A stretch of DNA of 42,570 nucleotides from Thermoproteota archaeon (GTDB taxonomy: Archaea > Thermoproteota > Nitrososphaeria_A > Caldarchaeales > Calditenuaceae), in assembly GCA_030550155.1 (NCBI GenBank), contig JAUQPZ010000012.1:1-42570 (forward strand), given 5' to 3'. Below, piece by piece: positions 15,818 through 24,372 of the stretch (the first letter of the stretch is position 1; each line of letters begins with the position of its first letter). The position numbers and the translations under genes are program-made. The notes beneath the pieces are model-generated. The model was not told the DNA's origin. It ran no database searches and saw only the letters and a program-made list of their open reading frames with translations.

Positions 15818-16675
15818 CTAAGCTATGAACCGGCGCAAGTTTTTCAGACTAATCCGGGCTGCCTCCACACCATCCTGTGGAAAAACAGGGGCCACGTCAC
15901 GCACCATAAACTCCGGCGGAGTCTCCACGTTCAGAAACCCGTCATACCCCGCTGATCTGAGGCCGCTTATGAATCCGGGCCAGTCTACCGAGCCCTCTCC
16001 AACCAGCCTAAAACCTCGAGGACCCCGGCTCTGAAAGTCATAGTCTTTTGCGTGGACCATCACGAACCTGTCGCCCAGAACCTCGACCCAGTGCTCATAT
16101 GGAGCGAGCTCCAAAGCGTTGCCCACATCGAAGTAGAAACCCACTGACTCGGAGCCGGTTTCTTCTATGAATCGTCTAAAGGATAGGGGGTCGTAGAGAA
16201 AGCGGTTCCAGACGTTCTCCAACCCGATCTTCATGTTAAGGTCCTCGGCCCAGCGAGATGCCTCCACGATGGCGGACAGGGCTAGGCTGTAGGTTGCCTT
16301 GAAGCTTGTTCTGGACCGCGCGACCGTGGGCACTACGAGAAGGGTTTTTGCTCCAAGGTCTGCTGCAAGCTCAAGCCCCTTCCTGAGAAGCTGGAGGGCG
16401 ATAGATCTCTCCGACTCGCTTGTAGATGCTAAGTCATATTTCCAGAAGACACCGGTGGCGACGCTTGGAATCGAGAGGCCCAGCTCTTGGGCGACCTCGA
16501 CTAGATGAACCCTATCCTTCTTCGAGAGCCTGTCAGGCGAGTAGTTGGAGTCGTCATACACCACCTCCACACCGTCGTAGCCAAGCTCAGCCGCCACTTT
16601 GAAGACCCCTTCCATTCCCGAGGGCAGGTTAAGTCCCCAACCGCCAACTGTCCAGGCGTTAAGACCGATCTTCAC
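15818..16675 (-). CDS. Sugar phosphate isomerase/epimerase-like TIM-barrel protein
   Basis: Member of the xylose-isomerase/AP-endonuclease-2 TIM-barrel superfamily. Acidic and His ligands of the metal site are recognisable in GYDGVEVVYDD, MKIGLENVWNRF, VGFYFDVGNALE, FVMVHAKDYD and GFLNVETPPEF. The length is 285 aa, normal for the family. Enzymes of this type act on sugars, inosose or hydroxypyruvate and the substrate is not predictable here. It is followed downstream only by convergent S11 and lies 16 nt after queC on the same strand, with no obvious link to archaeosine. Confidence 0.82.
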   Translation of the reverse strand: MKIGLNAWTVGGWGLNLPSGMEGVFKVAAELGYDGVEVVYDDSNYSPDRLSKKDRVHLVEVAQELGLSIPSVATGVFWKYDLASTSESERSIALQLLRKGLELAADLGAKTLLVVPTVARSRTSFKATYSLALSAIVEASRWAEDLNMKIGLENVWNRFLYDPLSFRRFIEETGSESVGFYFDVGNALELAPYEHWVEVLGDRFVMVHAKDYDFQSRGPRGFRLVGEGSVDWPGFISGLRSAGYDGFLNVETPPEFMVRDVAPVFPQDGVEAARISLKNLRRFIA

Positions 16676-16691
16676 AACTAGTTAAGCTGAG

Positions 16692-17357
16692 CTAGGAGGT
16701 ATTAAGGGATTCATAGACGGTGGCGTCCCTTAGACCCAGCTCGTAAAACATCCTCCTCCTAGTCAGGCACCCGTCACAGGCGCCGCAGTGAATCTCACCT
16801 GCCCTCCAGCAACTCCATGTATACTCCAGCGGTACTCCAAGCTCGACGGCCATCTGGTATACTTGGCGCTTGGTGTATTCTAGGAGGGGCGCCTCCACGG
16901 TTAGACCATAGGATGGAAGGCTCTCCCTCAGCAACTCATTAAACCTCTCAATGAGCGATGATGCCACGTCTGGGAAAAGTTTGGAGTCCTCATAGTTGTG
17001 CCCCACGACCACTCTTTTAGCGCCAACCATGAAGGCTAGATGTGCGGCGAGAGAGTAGAACAGGAGATTTTTCACGGGAATGAAGACAGACGGAAGAACG
17101 CGGCCGCCAGAGTTCAGCGATTGAGAGCCGGGCATATCCTCGATCTCTCTGATATATGGCGCCTCGACGACGATATGCCTCTTCACAGCTGCTAAGGCCG
17201 CAAGCTTCTCGGCACACCTCATCTCTCCGCTGCTTCGCCTATAATAATTCACTGTCAGCGTGTATAGCTCGACATCTGGGCTATCCCTCTTAACGAGCCA
17301 CAATGCAACCGCGGAGTCAACTCCCCCGGAGAAGAGGACCAGAACTTTCTCAGACAT
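16692..17357 (-). CDS. queC: 7-cyano-7-deazaguanine synthase QueC
   Basis: Converts 7-carboxy-7-deazaguanine to preQ0, the precursor of archaeosine at tRNA position 15. The ATP-pyrophosphatase P-loop SGGVDSAVALWL opens the protein, and the C-terminal zinc site CWRAGEIHCGACDGC is complete. The ATG at 17357 is chosen because it begins just before this motif and overlaps the queD stop by 8 nt (ATGTCTGA). A longer frame begins at 17414 but the added residues look non-homologous. The length is then 221 aa. Confidence 0.94.
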   Translation of the reverse strand: MSEKVLVLFSGGVDSAVALWLVKRDSPDVELYTLTVNYYRRSSGEMRCAEKLAALAAVKRHIVVEAPYIREIEDMPGSQSLNSGGRVLPSVFIPVKNLLFYSLAAHLAFMVGAKRVVVGHNYEDSKLFPDVASSLIERFNELLRESLPSYGLTVEAPLLEYTKRQVYQMAVELGVPLEYTWSCWRAGEIHCGACDGCLTRRRMFYELGLRDATVYESLNTS

Positions 17358-17844
17358 GCCCCTCCCGGTGTATGACACTCTCGGCGGATTTCCCGACGCC
17401 CTCTGACGCAACAACCTTAACGTAAACCACGTTTTCAGGCATGCGTCTCATTATGGACTCCGCTATGTATGCCGTGATATTCTCGATTGTGGACTCGAAG
17501 GGGGCTATAAAGACCTCTGACTGCGGAGCGACTACAAGGTATTCACCGCCCTTCCCAGAGAACCTGATAGTGACCCGGCCGTCGGCAGCCGATTCTATGT
17601 ATCTCTCGCAGACGATTATCTTGTGATCTACGACCGAGACGACCTCTCGAGCTATCCTCTTAAGAAGTCCGAAATCGACGACGAGCCCTGGCCCCACCTT
17701 CTCGCCTCCAGCCTCTATGGAAAGGCTAGCGGTGTGACCATGAATAGTAGAGCATTTCTCAATCGCGGGCAGGAAGTGCGCATAGTCAAAGTTTAGAGAT
17801 CCCTCATCCAGCCTTATTTTTACGAGCTTCTCCGAGTGCGGCAA
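17350..17844 (-). CDS. queD: 6-carboxytetrahydropterin synthase QueD
   Basis: Makes 6-carboxy-tetrahydropterin from dihydroneopterin triphosphate, an early archaeosine/queuosine step. Zinc ligands are the His of FDYAHFL and the two His of IHGHTASL, and C31 (KCSTIHGH) is the catalytic Cys of the T-fold family. Later motifs are LVVDFGLLK, VVDHKII and the ESTIENITAYIA segment. The length of 164 aa is slightly above the minimal QueD. It overlaps queC, so the pair is co-translated. QueE and the archaeosine transglycosylase are not seen here. Confidence 0.92.
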   Translation of the reverse strand: MPHSEKLVKIRLDEGSLNFDYAHFLPAIEKCSTIHGHTASLSIEAGGEKVGPGLVVDFGLLKRIAREVVSVVDHKIIVCERYIESAADGRVTIRFSGKGGEYLVVAPQSEVFIAPFESTIENITAYIAESIMRRMPENVVYVKVVASEGVGKSAESVIHREGHV

Positions 17845-18062
17845 GTCTGAATGCTGGCCCCCGCCTTGAGTGTAGTGCCACCACCCAGTCTATTAATGTT
17901 AGCTCACCCCTCCTAGAAGGCAGCTATCGGGGGCCCTTTAAACCGTATTTAGGGATGTCTGTGAAGGCTGTCGCCCACCACTACCCAAACTATATGCACT
18001 GGGTCAGATGAGGCTAAGAGTTTTACGTAGGGGATGGAAGACAGTGGAGGGTTGTCTCGGAC

Positions 18063-19214
18063 GTGAGGGCTGCCGAGGTGGTTATTATCGGCGGAGGACC
18101 TGCTGGACTTATTGCGGCCGCCGAGACTGCGAGGCTCGGACTAGACGTCTTACTGCTTGAGGAGGACGAGATTGTTGGCCGACCGGAGAGGTGCGCGGGC
18201 TTATACAGCATTAGGGGGCTCGAGAGGCTCGGGATACAGCTCAGTAAGAAGTATGTCCAGAACCTTGTCTGGGGGGGAGTAATACATTCTCCCAGCGGCG
18301 AGGCCTTCGAGGTCTCCTCTCCAGAGCCTGTGGCCATAGTGGCTGAGCGTGAGAGCTTCGATAGATATTTAGCCGAAAGGGCGTTAAAGATGGGGGTCGA
18401 GACCCGCCTAGGCAGCCGCGCCACCTCCTGCAGCCTAGGAATTGATTCAAAGTCCTGCGTGACGCGGCTGGAGGGTGGAGCTGAGATTAAGTCAGAAGCC
18501 GCTATAATCGCTGAAGGGTCGGCTGCGCGTCTATCCCGCAGAGTCTTTAAAGACTACTACGCGCCCTTCTGGCTCCCCATTGTCCAGCTCATAGTCAAAA
18601 ATCATGGACTTGACAAGAGGGCCGCACACGTCTGGTTCAAGAGCTACTTAAAGGACTTCTTCGGATACCTAGTCCCGATCAACGAGGAACTAGGCAAACT
18701 TGGTGTGGCTGCGAGACAGGACCCTTTGAGAAAAGCCCAGAGGCTCATTAAAGAGGAGATGCCTGGCGCAAAAATCTTAGGCTACTCCGTGCATAGCGTC
18801 TATCGCGGGCCTCCGCTCGAGCTTGGCTTAAAAGGCAGGATACTTCTCGCCGGGGATGTGGCCGGTCAGGTAAAGGCCACGACTGGTGGAGGTATAGTCA
18901 CGGGCGGACTATGCGCGAAGGCTGCCGCTTCACATATTCATAAGCTTTTGAGAGAGGGCGTTGACGGAGCTTATAAAACCGCCACGCGAGGCCTCTACCG
19001 AGAGCTCAAGGCCACATATTGGATCTCGAGGATGCTTTCTGGGCTAAGCGACAAGAACCTCGACGACATTATAAGAAGCATCAGAGAGTCTGGATTCAAT
19101 AAAAGCCTCTCATTCCGCGGAGACATGGACTTCCAAGTTACAGGCGTGTTGAAAAGCCTCGCAACAGTTCAGGGGCTCAGATTCGCTACGAGCCTTATGA
19201 GGAGCCTCATCTAA
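18063..19214 (+). CDS. Geranylgeranyl reductase-family FAD enzyme
   Basis: Probably saturates the geranylgeranyl chains of archaeal ether lipids (digeranylgeranylglycerophospholipid reductase) or of a quinone. The N-terminal FAD-binding motif GGGPAGLIAAAETA is followed by the family motif RPERCAGLYS and the second FAD contact LAGDVAGQVKATTGGG. At 383 aa the length is normal. It starts at GTG. A 10-codon frame from ATG 18034 ends across this start and could be a chance leader peptide. Its 3' end overlaps convergent citrate synthase by 8 nt. The 218-nt gap before it shows nothing else I can name. Confidence 0.88.
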   Translation: MRAAEVVIIGGGPAGLIAAAETARLGLDVLLLEEDEIVGRPERCAGLYSIRGLERLGIQLSKKYVQNLVWGGVIHSPSGEAFEVSSPEPVAIVAERESFDRYLAERALKMGVETRLGSRATSCSLGIDSKSCVTRLEGGAEIKSEAAIIAEGSAARLSRRVFKDYYAPFWLPIVQLIVKNHGLDKRAAHVWFKSYLKDFFGYLVPINEELGKLGVAARQDPLRKAQRLIKEEMPGAKILGYSVHSVYRGPPLELGLKGRILLAGDVAGQVKATTGGGIVTGGLCAKAAASHIHKLLREGVDGAYKTATRGLYRELKATYWISRMLSGLSDKNLDDIIRSIRESGFNKSLSFRGDMDFQVTGVLKSLATVQGLRFATSLMRSLI

Positions 19215-20340
19215 GCTCGAGCGGTATATATTTCTTCGGATACTGGCCTTTATACAGGTGTAGAGGCCTTATGAGCTTATTATCCATCCAGTATTCCAAG
19301 ATGTGGGACGCCCATCCGGCGGACCTACTGACTGCGAAGAGGGCTGTGAAGCTGTCCGGCGGGAGCCCGATTGTCCTGTAGAGTATGGGGGTCCAGAGGT
19401 CTAAGTTGGGGTAGATACCCCGCGGGGCTAAATATTCTTGCCCATAGGCGTCGAGGGCGACGGTTATTTCATATAGCCTCTTGACATCGCTATCCATGTA
19501 ATTCTCGATGCCAGTTATGATCTTCTTGACAATCGTCGCGCGGGGGTCGTACATTTTGTAGACCCGGTGTCCGAAGCCCATTATCTTTCTTTTCTCAGAT
19601 AACGCAGACTCAAGCCAGGCCCTGACCCTCTCCGGGTTACCTATCTCCATGGCCTGTGCGTAGCTAGCCTCGGCGGCTCCTCCGTGAAGAGGCCCCTTCA
19701 GTGCAAGTATCCCCGCCGCTATAGAGGAATATAAGTCGCTCAGGGTAGAGGCTGCTACGAGGCTCGCGAATGTGCTGGCGGGAATTCCGTGCTCAGCGTG
19801 GATGATGAGGAGGTCATCCAATACACGAGCAAAATCAGCATTCCTAACCTCCCCGTCTATCATGTATAACATGTTCTCGGCAAAGTTGAGGTCCCCCCTC
19901 GGAGGGACATACTCTCCGCCACTCCGAATTCTAAGTATAGCCGAGTAGAAGGACGCCATCTTTGCGACGGCGTCTATACCTGACCTCTTCTCGGCCGGGT
20001 CTCCACCTTTTTTTCCTCCACCCTCGAGAACCATCAACAACGAGAGGAGAGAGAGAATGTCTGTGCGGCTTACGTAATGTTTTATAGTCTCGATGTGTAG
20101 CGGCTGAAGCTCAAGGGACTCCCTCAGGAGAGATGTAAATTCCAAGTACTCTTTCCTGGTGGGGAGCCTCTGGTTCAGTAGTATGAATATCGTCTCCTCG
20201 AAGTTGCTTCTCTCGACCAAGTCTCTGACATCGTAGCCGGCATAGTAGAGGGCCCCCTGCTCCGTATCTATCATAGATATGGAGCTCTCTAATACGTATA
20301 CACCTTCTAGCCCCTTCAATACATGTGTAGTGGAGGGCAA
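19207..20340 (-). CDS. Citrate synthase or 2-methylcitrate synthase
   Basis: Condenses oxaloacetate with acetyl-CoA or propionyl-CoA. Active-site segments are HGGAAEAS (first His), GFGHRVYKMYDPR (second His and Arg) and, near the C-terminus, SRSAGWASHILEY. The length of 377 aa is the short type shared by archaeal citrate synthases and bacterial methylcitrate synthases. The neighbouring MmgE/PrpD gene on the same strand favours a methylcitrate function, but sequence alone does not decide it. The start is TTG at 20340, about 34 nt below a TTTATATATT box (20371-20380), so a leader of about 7 nt is likely. Confidence 0.92.
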   Translation of the reverse strand: MPSTTHVLKGLEGVYVLESSISMIDTEQGALYYAGYDVRDLVERSNFEETIFILLNQRLPTRKEYLEFTSLLRESLELQPLHIETIKHYVSRTDILSLLSLLMVLEGGGKKGGDPAEKRSGIDAVAKMASFYSAILRIRSGGEYVPPRGDLNFAENMLYMIDGEVRNADFARVLDDLLIIHAEHGIPASTFASLVAASTLSDLYSSIAAGILALKGPLHGGAAEASYAQAMEIGNPERVRAWLESALSEKRKIMGFGHRVYKMYDPRATIVKKIITGIENYMDSDVKRLYEITVALDAYGQEYLAPRGIYPNLDLWTPILYRTIGLPPDSFTALFAVSRSAGWASHILEYWMDNKLIRPLHLYKGQYPKKYIPLELR

Positions 20341-20384
20341 TTAACTTACATGAGTATGAACATTATCCGCTTTATATATTTGAA

Positions 20385-21782
20385 TTACAGCCTCGAGAGC
20401 GGAGCCATTAAATAACCCACGTAACGCAGACGGTCGAGTGACATGACCATGTTCCAGATATCCTCCAGCTCCTCCGGTGATAGCTTCTCCGCTGTGAGCC
20501 TCGCAAACTTGAGGCGGAGTTCCTCATCGGTTAGTGGATTCTTGTAATGTCCTTTCGGGTGGATGACTTCTTCCGAGTAAACTCTTCCGCCTTTAAGGGA
20601 GACCTCGACCGAGTTTGGGACAGCCTCGGGGTACAGTTCATCGTATCTGGGGTCGACCTCCACCCTCATCTTCTCAGCCAGCTCGAGGAATGCCGTGTCA
20701 CGCATCTTTACGTCCTCGAAGCTGTCAAGCCAGATGTCGCCATCGAGCAGCGTCCTCGCCGTTATGTAGGGGAGGCTGTGGTCTGCCGTCTCCCTAGATT
20801 TCGGCCGCCACTTCTCAGGGTCTTTCACGATTATATTATAGGACACCTTGAACGTGCTCACTCTGACTCTCTCTACATCCTCAGGCTTTACCCGGCCTAT
20901 CTGGGAAACTATCCGTGTTGCAGCCTCGACAGCCGACATTGAGTGGTATTCAACGGGCCACCACTTTATGGAGGTCTTTAAGATTCTGGTGGCCTGAGGG
21001 GTAAGTCTCGGCAGGTTGAAGGGGCCCGATATGGCCTTCATGTATCCCAGCTCTCCCTCGAAGATTGGCTTGGGTCCTGTAACTCCCTCTGAAGCTAGTA
21101 GAGCGGAAAAGATTCCGTGCCTAGCGGCGTATGCCGCGGCACACCCCTTCCACATGCTTAATTCCCCGGCCCGCGTCTGGCGGAGAGCGGCGGCGTTTAC
21201 TCCAGCTATGTTTACAGCCTCGAAAGCCCTCTCAAAATCGAGCTCCAGCAAGGCGGCAGCACCAGCAGCCGCACCAATCGCGATATTCGAGACATGGTCA
21301 AATCCTCTGTCCCTTATGGTGGCCGCGTCCGCCAAGGCGCAAGCCACCTCATACCCGACCAATACTCCCTTCAAAAGGTCTTCTCCCGAGGCCTCGAAGG
21401 CTTCCGCAAGAGCGATTAAGGCTGGGATCATGTCACTTGGATGAATTGCCTCTCGGGAGAGGTAGGTGTCGTTGAAGTCGAGATACCGGACCATAATGCC
21501 GTTGACCAAGCTCGCGTCTTGGGGAGAGGCCTTTAAGTCGCTTCCTATGACGGTTGAGCCCTGAGCCGTGGGCCATCTCCTCAAGAGCCTCTTGGCTGAG
21601 GCCACTGGAGGCGCGTTAACCGCTGCCACCATGACCGCGAGGGAGTCTAGAATTCGCCTCTTACCCTCCTTTATCGACTCCTGCGCGAAATCAGCCATGC
21701 CGGTTTTTGAGGCATAGAAGCCTATCTGCTCAGCAACAGTCTCTTCCATTACTCCCGAATCCCTCCAAAGGTCGCGTTTCAT
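20385..21782 (-). CDS. MmgE/PrpD family protein (2-methylcitrate dehydratase-like)
   Basis: The PrpD branch dehydrates 2-methylcitrate in propionate breakdown; others in the family act on related acids. Recognisable parts are KRRILDSLAVMVAA, the DFNDTYLSREAIHPSDMIPA segment (Asp and His of the active site), GYEVACALADAA and the C-terminal domain with ETADHSLPY. At 465 aa it is full length. The ATG at 21782 lies about 40 nt below the box at 21817-21828; an internal ATG at 21749 is an alternative. Citrate synthase lies 44 nt downstream with its own TATA box. No methylisocitrate lyase is in the window, so a full cycle is not shown. Confidence 0.88.
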   Translation of the reverse strand: MKRDLWRDSGVMEETVAEQIGFYASKTGMADFAQESIKEGKRRILDSLAVMVAAVNAPPVASAKRLLRRWPTAQGSTVIGSDLKASPQDASLVNGIMVRYLDFNDTYLSREAIHPSDMIPALIALAEAFEASGEDLLKGVLVGYEVACALADAATIRDRGFDHVSNIAIGAAAGAAALLELDFERAFEAVNIAGVNAAALRQTRAGELSMWKGCAAAYAARHGIFSALLASEGVTGPKPIFEGELGYMKAISGPFNLPRLTPQATRILKTSIKWWPVEYHSMSAVEAATRIVSQIGRVKPEDVERVRVSTFKVSYNIIVKDPEKWRPKSRETADHSLPYITARTLLDGDIWLDSFEDVKMRDTAFLELAEKMRVEVDPRYDELYPEAVPNSVEVSLKGGRVYSEEVIHPKGHYKNPLTDEELRLKFARLTAEKLSPEELEDIWNMVMSLDRLRYVGYLMAPLSRL

Positions 21783-21811
21783 ATTTTTAGGTTCTCTCCA
21801 AGGAGTGTGTT

Positions 21812-21828
21812 AGCGATAAATTTATTTA
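21812..21828. promoter_or_regulatory. Shared AT-rich promoter between the MmgE/PrpD gene and a small ORF
   Basis: The sequence CGATAAATTTATTTACC can serve as a TATA box on both strands. It predicts RNA starts near 21796 on the minus strand and near 21846 on the plus strand, 14 and about 20 nt before the respective start codons. Confidence 0.45.
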
Positions 21829-21866
21829 CCGGCTGGAGAAATAGGGCGGTTACAGGTGTGGTAAAG

Positions 21867-21971
21867 ATGTGCTGCTGCACACCCAGTGAGCTAAGCAACA
21901 GGGCGAAGGCGAAGAGGAAAACTGTTGAGGAGCAGAAGGCTGCAGAGATACCGGTTACACAGAGTTCTTAA
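21867..21971 (+). CDS. Possible small Cys-rich protein, 34 aa
   Basis: A short frame begins MCCCTPSELSN, with three consecutive Cys right after Met, then a Lys/Arg/Glu-rich middle, and ends at TAA 21969-21971. AGGTG at 21854-21858 is a well-placed ribosome-binding site, and the AT-rich box at 21817-21827 could drive it. A GTG at 21858 would add three residues. I do not recognise a family. The triple Cys could bind a metal or take part in thiol chemistry, or the frame could be chance within the leader of the acyl-CoA dehydrogenase gene 84 nt downstream. Confidence 0.42.
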   Translation: MCCCTPSELSNRAKAKRKTVEEQKAAEIPVTQSS

Positions 21972-22055
21972 CAGAATAAAATAGCCTTTTCTTTAGTTAA
22001 TGTATTTGGATAAGTATCTCTTTAGACTTTCCAGGTCCGAGGTGGTCTAAGAGAG

Positions 22056-23279
22056 TTGGATTTCGAGCTATCACCGGAGACCAAGATGTTTAGGGACAAT
22101 ATCTCTGAGTTTTGTCGGAGGGTTATAGCGCCAAGGTGGGTTGAGATAGACGAGGGCGGGAGGATTGAGCAGGATGTCATCCGCCAGTTGGCCTCCCAGG
22201 GGCTCTTGGGCCTTGTTTTAAGCGAGGATTACGGCGGACAGAATGGAGGGTTTCTTGAGGCGGCGCTCGCGGGGGAGGAGCTGGCATATCACGCGCCCGC
22301 ACTCTCTCTAGCTGTTCTCTACTTACTTCAGAACTCGTGGCCCTTTGTCGTGGAGCTTTATGGTTCCGAGGAGGCCAGGGGGGAGGTCCTGCCCAGGGTT
22401 TGTAGTGGAGAGGCCCTGGTTGGAATAGCCAGCACAGAGGCGCATGGGGGAAGCGATGTGGCCAGTGTCAGGCTAAAGGCCGAGCGGCGCGGAGATAAGC
22501 TCTGGGCATTAAACGGTGAGAAATCGATGGTCTCCCTCCCATCCATCATCGAGAATATGCCTTGGGGGGGTGGCTGGGTTCTTATAAGTAGGACCGGGAA
22601 AATAGAGGACAGACACAACGGTATAACAAACTTCCTCGCCTTGATGAAACGCGGCGGAGAGACTGATAGCTCAATATCGTATAAGCCTTGGACCGAGTTT
22701 GCGAGGCGGGGACTCGATACCTCCATAGTCACTTTTAACGACACACTCGTGGAAGACAAGTATCGGCTGGGGGAGGTCAATAGGGGATTTAAGATAGCTA
22801 TGGAGGGCTTCAACCTCGCGAGATGCCTTATAGGAGCCGTAACTATTGGCTGTGCGCGGTGGCTTTTAGAGCAAGGTGTTTCCTGGATAAAGCAGCGCGA
22901 GGTCTTCGGGAAACCTATAGCGACCTACCAAGCCATCAGCTTCAAACTAGCGGACCATCTGAAGGAGTTAGAGGCCGCCCGCCTACTCTGCTATAAGGCA
23001 GCATGGGTGGCTGACAAGTATTATAAGGAAAAGCGCGAGGGCTTTGGTCTCAGGGACCTAGCCTATTTGGGAGCCATGTCTAAGTTGAAGTGTGCCAGCC
23101 TTGCATTTGAGATAGGTGAGGACGTGATGAAGTGGTTTGGTGGAGCGTCTTACTTTAAGGAGCTCCCGATTTTCAGGGCTTGGCTGGCTGTTTTTAGCTA
23201 TGTGGTTGGTGCTGAAGGTACTGAGAATATGATGAGGCTGATAATTGCGCGGGAAGCCCTTGGTAGAGAATACGTCTAG
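22056..23279 (+). CDS. Acyl-CoA dehydrogenase family protein
   Basis: FAD-dependent alpha,beta-dehydrogenation of an acyl-CoA. The helical N-terminal domain (LSPETKMFRDNISEFCRR) is followed by the middle beta domain with GIASTEAHGGSDVAS and the C-terminal helical domain with QREVFGKPIATYQAISFKLAD (around residues 280-300). Near the end GAEGTENMMR matches the usual catalytic-base motif, with Glu in place. The length is 407 aa. The start is TTG with GAGGTGGT about 12 nt upstream. No electron-transfer flavoprotein is in view. With the PrpD and citrate synthase genes next door, short-chain acyl-CoA metabolism is a fair but unproven context. The stop overlaps the convergent exporter by 4 nt. Confidence 0.93.
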   Translation: MDFELSPETKMFRDNISEFCRRVIAPRWVEIDEGGRIEQDVIRQLASQGLLGLVLSEDYGGQNGGFLEAALAGEELAYHAPALSLAVLYLLQNSWPFVVELYGSEEARGEVLPRVCSGEALVGIASTEAHGGSDVASVRLKAERRGDKLWALNGEKSMVSLPSIIENMPWGGGWVLISRTGKIEDRHNGITNFLALMKRGGETDSSISYKPWTEFARRGLDTSIVTFNDTLVEDKYRLGEVNRGFKIAMEGFNLARCLIGAVTIGCARWLLEQGVSWIKQREVFGKPIATYQAISFKLADHLKELEAARLLCYKAAWVADKYYKEKREGFGLRDLAYLGAMSKLKCASLAFEIGEDVMKWFGGASYFKELPIFRAWLAVFSYVVGAEGTENMMRLIIAREALGREYV

Positions 23280-24094
23280 CTCGTTAGCGACTGTATGATA
23301 AGGCTGAGCGCGATTACTATGAGAAATAGTGCGAGGAGAATCTCTATAGTTCTGCCGCGCAGTTTTTGCGAAATTTTCGCTCCCGCTTGAGCTCCGAACA
23401 AGGCTCCAGCACCTATTAGCATCCCTGTGAGCAGCTCAACATGTCCAAGAGAAGCATGAGTTGCTATACCCGTTGCAGAAGTTACCACCAAGACAAGGTG
23501 GGAGGTGGCTGTTGCGATGTGTGCCGGCACCCCTAAGAATATGACCATTACAGGAACATTGACTATGCCTCCCCCCACTCCGAAAAACCCGGCGATGAAG
23601 CCTGACAAAACTGCAAAGAGCGAGACAAGGGGGAGATTGAGCACGTAGCTGTATTCGCGTCCCGCGCTATCCACAAGTTTTCTCGTGCGGCCCCCCTTTA
23701 CCACCCCCTCACCACCAACTCCTACCTCGGGTCTGGAAATCAAGTATGCTGCCGCGGCACCAAGCGCCCCAGCGAATAAGATCCTGAAAATAGCACTACT
23801 TAAAAAAGCCGTGGATACGGAGCCTATTATAGAGCCAGGCACTGAGCCTATAGTGAAGGCTGTCGCCATCTTGATGTCCACCCTCTTCTGCCTGAAGAAG
23901 GCTATGAACCCTGATAGAGCGTTGATGAGTACGACGAGAAGGCTTGTGCCAGCAGCCCATCCAGGCGAGAACCCATGATAGAGAAGGAGGAAAGGAACAA
24001 CAATGAAGCCTCCGCCTATGCCTAAAAGGGCGCCTATTACGCCAACGCCAAACCCCAGAAAAACTTGAAGCAATATCTCGAACGGCTCCACCAT
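23276..24094 (-). CDS. TauE/SafE family membrane transporter (sulfite/organosulfonate exporter type)
   Basis: Integral membrane protein with two repeats of about four helices. The first starts GVIGALLGIGGGFIVVPFLL (around residues 17-36) and the second FIAGFFGVGGGIVNVPVMV (around 166-184). The repeated G-x-G-G-G motif is the hallmark of this family. A positively charged loop near residues 130-140 (VVKGGRTRKL) separates the halves. The length is 272 aa. Family members export sulfite, sulfoacetate or other anions; the substrate here is unknown. It is convergent with the acyl-CoA dehydrogenase gene. Confidence 0.88.
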   Translation of the reverse strand: MVEPFEILLQVFLGFGVGVIGALLGIGGGFIVVPFLLLYHGFSPGWAAGTSLLVVLINALSGFIAFFRQKRVDIKMATAFTIGSVPGSIIGSVSTAFLSSAIFRILFAGALGAAAAYLISRPEVGVGGEGVVKGGRTRKLVDSAGREYSYVLNLPLVSLFAVLSGFIAGFFGVGGGIVNVPVMVIFLGVPAHIATATSHLVLVVTSATGIATHASLGHVELLTGMLIGAGALFGAQAGAKISQKLRGRTIEILLALFLIVIALSLIIQSLTS

Positions 24095-24158
24095 CTTTTA
24101 GCGCACCCCTAAACAGCCCTTAGAACTCTATATACAGGATTACGCATGCCGCTCATCC

Positions 24159-24167
24159 TTAAATTAA
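24159..24167 (+). promoter_or_regulatory. TATA box of rps27ae
   Basis: TTAAATTAA is centred 27 nt before the ATG at 24190, so the predicted RNA start is the A of ATG: a leaderless message. This decides the start in favour of 24190 over the upstream in-frame codon at 24175. Confidence 0.6.
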
Positions 24168-24189
24168 GACGCGCTTGTTTAACCTTCTG

Positions 24190-24372
24190 ATGGCTGAGAA
24201 GAAGAGGGGTCTCTGGCAGCTCTACTCGCTGACACCAGATGGAAAGGTGGAGAGGAGAGTGTCCTTCTGCCCCATCTGTGGGACGGGCTATTTTATGGCG
24301 CGGCACCACGACAGGTTGACCTGCGGAAAGTGTGGCTACACTGCCTTCATCTCTGAGAGGAGGCCTCAATGA
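24190..24372 (+). CDS. rps27ae: Small ribosomal subunit protein S27ae (eS31)
   Basis: Zinc-ribbon protein of the small subunit; in eukaryotes it is made fused to ubiquitin. The 60-residue protein starts [13 protein letters not shown] and has CPICG and CGKCGY as zinc ligands. It is on the opposite strand to its usual companions here (dephospho-CoA kinase, spt4, rpoE1), overlapping the kinase 3' end by 26 nt. No S24e gene is visible. Confidence 0.93.
   Translation: MAEKKRGLWQLYSLTPDGKVERRVSFCPICGTGYFMARHHDRLTCGKCGYTAFISERRPQ

Noticed and set aside
17845-18062. The 218-nt gap before the geranylgeranyl reductase as a ncRNA or small-peptide locus.
   Set aside because: TTTAAACC (17937-17944) and short frames such as the one at 17955 are present, but spacing does not fit and no convincing stems or C/D boxes were found.
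21016-21475. Plus-strand frames of 142 and 114 codons inside the MmgE/PrpD gene.
   Set aside because: They are shadows of a clearly recognised gene; the encoded sequences are Ala/Ser or Pro/Arg-rich without any motif.
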